This document shows positions 16,875-21,406 of a stretch of DNA of 21,406 bases, one piece after another. Source of the DNA: an uncultured Methanomassiliicoccales archaeon (lineage in GTDB: Archaea; Thermoplasmatota; Thermoplasmata; Methanomassiliicoccales; Methanomethylophilaceae). The notes under the pieces are model-generated. The model made no database searches. It was not told the origin of the DNA and saw only the letters and a list, made by a program, of their open reading frames with translations. Positions within the stretch are counted from its first letter, which is position 1; every line of letters begins with the position of its first letter. A program made the translations under genes and the position numbers. Location: contig CAKQHC010000015.1 of the NCBI GenBank assembly GCA_934234005.1, positions 1 through 21,406 of the forward strand. The letters are read 5' to 3'.

Positions 16875-17642
16875 ATGAAAGCTGTACTGATATGCGCACA
16901 CGGATCGTCAGAGAATTCCAACGGCGATGCCGCAGTCTCGCATGCAGAATATATCAGAAACAGAACATCCATGCCGGTGTACTGTTGCTACCACGAACAT
17001 CAAAAACCGAGTTCGAAAGAAATTGTTTCCCTGATGGCTGCAGACGGCGTAGACGAGATTGTGGCCATCCCTCTGTTTTTCGCACCGGGATTTTTGGCAA
17101 ACAGAATGTTGCCCAAAGAATTGGGAATGGAACCGGGACAGCTGGAAGGAGAGGTTGTCGTAAACGGAAAGCCAATCCTCATTCACATAACGGGCGTATT
17201 CGGAAACCATCCGCTGATGAAAGATGTTATGAAGGAGGTTATGGAAAAATATGCATATCCCGTGAAAGACACTTCTGTTATTCTCATCGGACACGGATCG
17301 AAAGATCCAGCGAATTCGAAAACAGTTGAATTCAATGCTTCATTTGTCCGTGATATGGGATACAGAACTGTTTGTGCTTACAACGAAATGCAGTCCCCCA
17401 CCGTTGAAGACGCATTGGACTTGGCGATAAAATCAAAAGCACCGCACATCATAGCAATACCGATGTTCGTTTCACCGAGCAACCATTCCGTAAACGAGAT
17501 TCCCGAAAAACTCGGATTGGACGGAAGTCGCAGACGTACGATAGAAACAGACGACGGAGTAATCGAACTCGAATATGCCGATGAAGTGGGACTGAGTTCC
17601 GGGATCAGCGAAATACTGCTCGAAAGATCGAGAGAGTATTGA
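16875..17642 (+). CDS. Long CbiX-like sirohydrochlorin chelatase (two half-domains)
   Basis: A 255-residue protein from the ATG at 16875; a GTG at 16866 would add three codons, but MKAVLICAHGSS is the family-like start. Two CbiX-type halves are visible: AHGSSENSN with H9 in the first, and GHGSKDPANS with H140 plus IAIPMFVSPSNHSVNEIPEKLG with H204 in the second. Class II chelatases insert Co2+ (cobalamin route) or Ni2+ (F430 route, CfbA) into sirohydrochlorin. Many archaea use a single-domain homodimer of about 130 residues, so this double-length form is unusual for a methanogen. The first half lacks the second histidine (FFAPGFLANRMLP), so the active site is probably in the C-terminal half. 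An intrinsic terminator follows, so this is the last gene of the cluster. Metal specificity cannot be read. Confidence 0.82.
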   Translation: MKAVLICAHGSSENSNGDAAVSHAEYIRNRTSMPVYCCYHEHQKPSSKEIVSLMAADGVDEIVAIPLFFAPGFLANRMLPKELGMEPGQLEGEVVVNGKPILIHITGVFGNHPLMKDVMKEVMEKYAYPVKDTSVILIGHGSKDPANSKTVEFNASFVRDMGYRTVCAYNEMQSPTVEDALDLAIKSKAPHIIAIPMFVSPSNHSVNEIPEKLGLDGSRRRTIETDDGVIELEYADEVGLSSGISEILLERSREY

Positions 17643-17650
17643 TATAACAA

Positions 17651-17682
17651 CCGGCATCGCAATGATGCCGGGATTTTTTTTT
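17651..17682 (+). terminator. Intrinsic-type terminator after the CbiX-like gene
   Basis: CCGGCATC (17651-17658) pairs with GATGCCGG (17664-17671) around a 5-nt loop. Two bases later comes a run of nine T (17674-17682). It lies 8 nt after the CbiX stop and reaches into the stop codon of the convergent permease, so it should end plus-strand transcription before the opposing operon. Confidence 0.85.
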
Positions 17683-18418
17683 AATAGAGTTTTTTCCTAA
17701 TTACGACATGACATATCGCATAGAATGCAACCATATACGCAACTAAAATCGCTACCGATATCCATTCCAATCCGGAACATGCAGCTGCCGAACGCAATAT
17801 GGATGTAGTATGCGAAAGAGGCAATGCCCAAACCACATCGGCGACAACAGCAGGCAATGCGTTTACGTCAAACAGCGTACCGCACATGAATGACATCGGC
17901 AAAATGATAATGCTGTTGAACATTGTCAGGGTGGGTGTTGAATTTGCCAATAAGCCCGCAGCCACGCCCAATAACGAGAAAGTTATGCTTGATGCCAACA
18001 TAGCCAGTATCAACCATGCCGTTATATGTAATCCGTCGGTCAAGAGCATGCCCAATGCCATTATGATCAATCCTCCGACCATTCCTCTGATAATACCCAT
18101 CATGCATTTTCCGAATATGACGGACGTTGTATGCATGGGACACAGAATCAGCTCGTCGAAACTGGAATGAAACAGCCTTTGAATTACAATCTTTTGCGAT
18201 GATGCGGAAAAACCGGAATTCATAGACGATATCGCAACGATACCCGGTATGACATATGCAATATACGAGGAATCTCCGGCACGCATTCCGTATCCGAAAG
18301 CAATCAGATAAAGCAGAGGTCCGACCAGAGTGGAAACCAGTGTCTGAATCAGGTTGCGACGCATATAACATAAGTCGCCGTAGGCAACTCTGAATATTTC
18401 TCCCGGAATATTATGCAT
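17681..18418 (-). CDS. ABC-2 type exporter permease (DrrB-like)
   Basis: A 245-residue membrane protein with about six hydrophobic segments and the ABC-2 permease pattern: an N-terminal amphipathic stretch (RVAYGDLCYMRRNLIQTLVSTLVGPLLYLIAF split over the first segment), PLLYLIAFG, SSFDELILCPM, and a central FNSIIILPMSFMCGTLFDVNALP. DrrB- and NodJ-type permeases share these features. The start is the ATG at 18418, which overlaps the ATPase stop as TGATG; a longer frame beginning at 18487 would run inside the ATPase gene. Together with that ATPase it should form an exporter for a lipid, drug-like or metabolite substrate. The substrate is unknown. Confidence 0.85.
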   Translation of the reverse strand: MHNIPGEIFRVAYGDLCYMRRNLIQTLVSTLVGPLLYLIAFGYGMRAGDSSYIAYVIPGIVAISSMNSGFSASSQKIVIQRLFHSSFDELILCPMHTTSVIFGKCMMGIIRGMVGGLIIMALGMLLTDGLHITAWLILAMLASSITFSLLGVAAGLLANSTPTLTMFNSIIILPMSFMCGTLFDVNALPAVVADVVWALPLSHTTSILRSAAACSGLEWISVAILVAYMVAFYAICHVVIRKKLY

Positions 18419-19284
18419 CACAGCTTCCTCCCGGTGAGTTCCAAAAATACGTCTTCCAGATTCGTAGCCCTTATGGTAACATTGCAATCATGGGGCAATT
18501 CCATCGAAGCAATTTTAGCCGAATTTCTGTCCGGATAATACGAAATGTCTTCGTTGCCTTCGTCATCCGCAGATACCAAAGCAATCTTTCCCAATCTGTC
18601 TTTCAGCTCACGCGGAGTTCCCTCGGCAACCATACGGCCTTTGTTTATCACGCCCACACGGTCGCATAGAGAATCGGCTTCGAAGATGTAGTGCGTCGTC
18701 AGGAATATTGTGGTCCCGTTCCTATTTATGTGACGGATCATCTTCCACAGCATATTTCTGGACTGCGTATCAAGTCCCGTCGTAGGTTCGTCCATAAAAA
18801 GGATGTCCGGATGATGGATAAGCGAGCATACTATCGACACTCTCTTCTTCCATCCTCCGGAAAGGGTTGAAACAAGATCGTCCAAACGGTCCGTCAATTC
18901 CATAACCTCGCACAGTTCTGCCATCCTTTTCTTGGATTCTTTTATCGACAGATTCTGCATCAGCGCATGGTGCATGATGTTTTCTCTGACGGAGATGTCT
19001 TTGTCCAAACTGTTCTGCTGCTGGATGACCCCTATGCTCCTCCTTGCCTCGATAAAATCACTTGATGTGTCGTGGCCTTCTATCAGAACCCTGCCGGAAT
19101 CGGGACGCTCCATTGTTGTTATCATACGCACGGTGGTTGTTTTTCCAGCTCCGTTCGGCCCCAGAAATCCGTATATTTCTCCTCTGCGGACACATATATC
19201 CAGATTATCAACGGCTACCAGTTTGCCGAAGGTCTTGCGCAAACCGGATGCAACGATTATCAAATCTTCTTTAGTATCGCCCAT
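18418..19284 (-). CDS. ABC-2 exporter ATP-binding protein (DrrA/CcmA-like)
   Basis: A 288-residue ATPase with Walker A GPNGAGKTT (about 38-46), Q-loop region IGVIQQQNSLD, signature LSGGWKKRVSI, Walker B ILFMDEPTTGLD, and the H-loop in LTTHYIFEAD. The signature has WKKR where many have QxQR, which is common among DrrA-type exporters. The C-terminal 75 residues form the usual DrrA extension, ending in TNLEDVFLELTGRKL. The next gene starts within its stop codon (TGATG), so the two subunits are translationally coupled. It begins 10 nt after the FecC-like ATPase gene, suggesting one transcript with the importer genes. Confidence 0.92.
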   Translation of the reverse strand: MGDTKEDLIIVASGLRKTFGKLVAVDNLDICVRRGEIYGFLGPNGAGKTTTVRMITTMERPDSGRVLIEGHDTSSDFIEARRSIGVIQQQNSLDKDISVRENIMHHALMQNLSIKESKKRMAELCEVMELTDRLDDLVSTLSGGWKKRVSIVCSLIHHPDILFMDEPTTGLDTQSRNMLWKMIRHINRNGTTIFLTTHYIFEADSLCDRVGVINKGRMVAEGTPRELKDRLGKIALVSADDEGNEDISYYPDRNSAKIASMELPHDCNVTIRATNLEDVFLELTGRKL

Positions 19285-19294
19285 GCTGCAGACC

Positions 19295-20101
19295 TCAGTT
19301 GATACTCAGTGTGCTGTTGAGTCCTGTTTTGTCGATGTCGGCATCGTAAGCGTGAATAAACGATCCGAATTCATCGTCGAATATACGCGCACGAACACCG
19401 TAAACCTTGTGTATCATCTCTTCTGTAATAACGTCCTTGGCTGGACCCTGATCGTATATCGTGTTGTTGCTGAGAATTATAACACGGTCGCAATAATTCA
19501 GGGCAAGATTCAGGTCGTGAAGCGCAATTATCGCGCCCTTGTTCTGATTCTTGCAAAGTTCCTTCATTATCTTCATCGTTTCCAGCTGATGATGCAGATC
19601 CAATGCACTTGTCGGTTCGTCCAAAACAAAGAATCCGGAATTTTGCGCCAAAGCTCTGGCTATATGCACACGCTGTCTTTGTCCGCCGGACAGCTCCGAC
19701 AGACTTTTGCTGTGAAGTTTGTCCACTCCCATTGTACGCATGGCATCGGCGGCAATTCTGATGTCCTCGGAACGGTAATCCCAATCGATATACGGCCTTC
19801 TTCCGGCGAGCACCGTATCGTAAACTGATGTTACGCCGAATACTTCGGAAGACTGGGGAACGTATGCCACCTTCTTCGCAAAATCTTTCTTGGATATGTC
19901 GGCGATTCCCACGTCATCGATTCTGATGTCCCCGCTCTTGGGCTTCATGATGTTGCACATAGTCTTGATAAGCGTAGACTTACCCGATCCGTTCGGGCCC
20001 AAAATGGAAACTACCTCTCCCAATTCCGCAGAAAAACTGACGTCTTTTATGATGATGTTGGACCCGTACCCTTGGAACAGATCCACCACGTCCATTCTCA
20101 T
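19295..20101 (-). CDS. Iron-siderophore/cobalamin-type ABC importer ATPase (FecE/BtuD-like)
   Basis: A 268-residue ATPase: Walker A LGPNGSGKST (about 34-43), Q-loop VAYVPQSSEVFG, signature LSGGQRQRVHIA, Walker B FFVLDEPTSALD, and H-loop ALHDLNLALNYCDRV. The last motif and the spacing are typical of FecE/FhuC/BtuD ATPases that energise uptake of iron chelates, haem or cobamides. The ATG at 20101 overlaps the permease stop (ATGA), and an ATG two codons later is possible. Uptake substrate is open: cobamide is plausible because methyl-reducing methanogens depend on corrinoids, but iron chelates are equally likely. Confidence 0.92.
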   Translation of the reverse strand: MRMDVVDLFQGYGSNIIIKDVSFSAELGEVVSILGPNGSGKSTLIKTMCNIMKPKSGDIRIDDVGIADISKKDFAKKVAYVPQSSEVFGVTSVYDTVLAGRRPYIDWDYRSEDIRIAADAMRTMGVDKLHSKSLSELSGGQRQRVHIARALAQNSGFFVLDEPTSALDLHHQLETMKIMKELCKNQNKGAIIALHDLNLALNYCDRVIILSNNTIYDQGPAKDVITEEMIHKVYGVRARIFDDEFGSFIHAYDADIDKTGLNSTLSIN

Positions 20102-21276
20102 GCTTCGCTCCTCCCGAGTTTTTTACCGAACACCAACCAAATGAAGAATATTCCTCCGATAAGATACATGAGAATACCGACCGGCAATTCGCTGGGCCTC
20201 ATTATCAGACGCGAAACGATATCTGATATCAGAAGAATCAAAGCACCGAAAAGTGCGGAAGCGGGAAACAGATAACGCGAATCGTTTCCGATGATTTTTC
20301 TGCATATGTGCGGAGCCATCAGACCTACGAAACCGATTGTTCCCGTGAACGCTATGCATATGGACGCTATCAGAGTACTGATTATCAAGCCTCTCGTACG
20401 CAGTTTCTGTACGTCGACTCCGAGATTGGATGCTACATCGTCTCCCGACGAAAGTGTGTTTATGTCGATAGCCAATTTTTCAAGATATATCGAACATATT
20501 ATGACAACGGGCAGGATAATCAATATCGTACCCCATGTGGCTCCGGAAAGACCTCCCATCATCCACATTGTGATGTCGCGAAGCTGCGTATCATCCGATA
20601 CATACTTCATAAACATCAGTCCGGCCTGGAAGATGTAGCTGATGATTACTCCGGATAAAATGAGGGTAGATCTGGAGACATTGGCTCTGTACGTCAGAAC
20701 AAGCACGATTCCTATACTTAACAAACCGAACAGGAAAGCACTCACGGTTTTCATAAGTTGGTCCACGGAAAGATATGTACCGAACACTTCGAAATTGTAG
20801 TAATAACTTCCTCCGAGAATAGCCGTTCCGAATACGATTGCCAACGCAGCTCCGAACGATGCGGCCGTGGAAACTCCGAGCGTAAAAGGACTGACCAACG
20901 GATTTCTGAGAAGCCCCTGCATCACAGCTCCCGCCAATCCGAGACTGAATCCTGCCAGGGTGCACAGAAGAATACGCGGCATTCTGAGATTGATGATTAT
21001 ACGCGTGTAGTAGTCTTCCGACGGATCCCCGAACAGACCTCCGGTAACGGAATTAAGCATTATCTTTATAGTGTCCAGTATAGGCACGTCTACCGCACCC
21101 AGACTCAATGCCGCTGCCAGAGAAACAAACAATGCCAAAATCATCAACAGGATGATTGTAACTTTACGATGGAGGCTGTGTGCATAATCGGACTCGGGAG
21201 TAGATTCGTCGAATTCCCCGGGATCACAGCCTTTGAACAATAATCTGCGCATTTTACACGATCCATGATTTACCAT
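20098..21276 (-). CDS. FecCD/BtuC-type ABC importer permease
   Basis: A 392-residue permease, longer than the usual 320-350 because of a charged 35-residue cytoplasmic head before the first membrane segment. Family motifs are LRMPRILLCTLAGFSLGLAG and MQGLLRNPLVSPFTLGVS near the N-terminal third, and TGTIGFVGLMAPHICRKIIG then ELPVGILMYLIGGIFFIWL at the C-terminus. It should form a dimer with about ten segments each, pairing with the ATPase at 19295. Start is ambiguous: ATG 21276 directly abuts a hairpin, while ATG 21252 gives MRRLLFKGCDPGEF. The stop overlaps the next start. The partial gene just upstream is where a substrate-binding protein is often found. Confidence 0.93.
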   Translation of the reverse strand: MVNHGSCKMRRLLFKGCDPGEFDESTPESDYAHSLHRKVTIILLMILALFVSLAAALSLGAVDVPILDTIKIMLNSVTGGLFGDPSEDYYTRIIINLRMPRILLCTLAGFSLGLAGAVMQGLLRNPLVSPFTLGVSTAASFGAALAIVFGTAILGGSYYYNFEVFGTYLSVDQLMKTVSAFLFGLLSIGIVLVLTYRANVSRSTLILSGVIISYIFQAGLMFMKYVSDDTQLRDITMWMMGGLSGATWGTILIILPVVIICSIYLEKLAIDINTLSSGDDVASNLGVDVQKLRTRGLIISTLIASICIAFTGTIGFVGLMAPHICRKIIGNDSRYLFPASALFGALILLISDIVSRLIMRPSELPVGILMYLIGGIFFIWLVFGKKLGRSEA

Positions 21277-21294
21277 GGAGGGGTTGCCCCCTCC
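21277..21294 (-). promoter_or_regulatory. GNRA-loop hairpin abutting the permease start codon
   Basis: On the minus strand GGAGGGG pairs with CCCCTCC around the tetraloop GCAA. The 5' arm carries a Shine-Dalgarno-like AGGAGG, and the 3' arm ends immediately before the ATG at 21276. The hairpin could hide the ribosome site of the permease, or cap the 3' end of the upstream mRNA so that gene is expressed more than the permease. On the minus strand the T-run lies before the hairpin, so it is not a standard terminator. Confidence 0.55.
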
Positions 21295-21303
21295 TAAAAA
21301 AAT

Positions 21304-21406
21304 TCAGGCCTCAGCAGGTTCGGTGTATTTTGACACTATACCGCTTCCGACGCCGTAATCTGCTCCGTAAGAGACAGACAAAATGGCACCGTTGTCAATC
21401 TGATCC
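21304..21406 (-). CDS. C-terminal tail of an unidentified protein, perhaps the substrate-binding protein
   Basis: The last 34 codons of a minus-strand frame run from the window edge to a TGA at 21306-21304, ending in GIVSKYTEPAEA. The tail is too short to identify. Its position just upstream of a FecCD permease suggests a substrate-binding protein of the same importer, but this is inference from gene order alone. The frame has codon use like its neighbours and is followed by the hairpin at 21277-21294. Confidence 0.5.
   Translation of the reverse strand, partial: DQIDNGAILSVSYGADYGVGSGIVSKYTEPAEA

Noticed and set aside
18419..18487. Longer start for the ABC-2 permease at 18487
   Set aside because: It would overlap the ATPase gene by about 70 nt, whereas ATG 18418 gives the common TGATG coupling and a typical permease N-terminus.
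18932..19828. 298-codon plus-strand open frame across two ABC ATPase genes
   Set aside because: It runs antisense through the Walker A and signature regions of two clear ATPases and the gap between them; it is a shadow frame.
1..21406. CRISPR array, insertion sequence or integrase attachment site
   Set aside because: No regularly spaced repeats, transposase or integrase frames, or flanking duplications were seen; the only exact repeat noted is the 26-nt pair in the helicase linker.

Overview
The window looks like a chromosomal segment of a methanogenic archaeon of the order Methanomassiliicoccales (class Thermoplasmata). No single marker gene proves this. The archaeal signs are TATA boxes about 27 nt before start codons with little or no 5' leader, an F420H2-oxidase type flavodiiron protein, and a hydantoinase-A-like/DUF169/CbiX cluster. 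The order is suggested by stop-codon use: all 17 genes whose stop is visible end in TGA (13) or TAA (4), none in TAG. One well-conserved gene reaches its N-terminal core only through an in-frame TAG, as expected where TAG encodes pyrrolysine.

Layout, left to right. 1-579: a thymidylate-kinase-like gene (+), lacking only its first codons. 772-1929: flavodiiron protein FprA (+). 1954-8828: a two-gene minus-strand operon, a zinc-finger/PLD-nuclease-like protein followed, with an ATGA overlap, by a giant (about 2030 aa) transglutaminase-like/DUF4011/SF1 helicase/Vsr-like/DUF3320 protein. This is the best candidate for a defence or nucleic-acid surveillance system here. 9017-9787: an unrecognised helical protein (+), divergent from that operon. 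9781-10602: a Sel1-like helical protein ending in a divergent MazF/PemK-like domain (-). 10637-11668: tRNA-dihydrouridine synthase (-). 11697-12530: DUF3784/PH-like membrane protein (-). 12573-13934: a Na+-dependent SNF-family transporter (-) with the in-frame TAG. 14072-17642: a plus-strand cluster of HyuA-like ASKHA ATPase, DUF169 protein and a long CbiX-like chelatase. 17681-21406: a minus-strand cluster with the tail of an unidentified gene, a FecCD-type permease and its ATPase, then a DrrA/DrrB-like ABC-2 exporter.

The HyuA/DUF169/CbiX cluster and the FecCD importer could both serve metal-tetrapyrrole (cobamide or F430) or iron metabolism, but substrates cannot be read from sequence. Three hairpins sit at gene ends (about 1932-1958, 12550-12567, 17651-17682), and a fourth abuts the start codon of the FecCD permease (21277-21294). 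No rRNA, tRNA, CRISPR array or insertion sequence is visible. The longest intergenic stretches are 580-771 and 8829-9016; the first shows nothing coding and the second holds the divergent promoter region.
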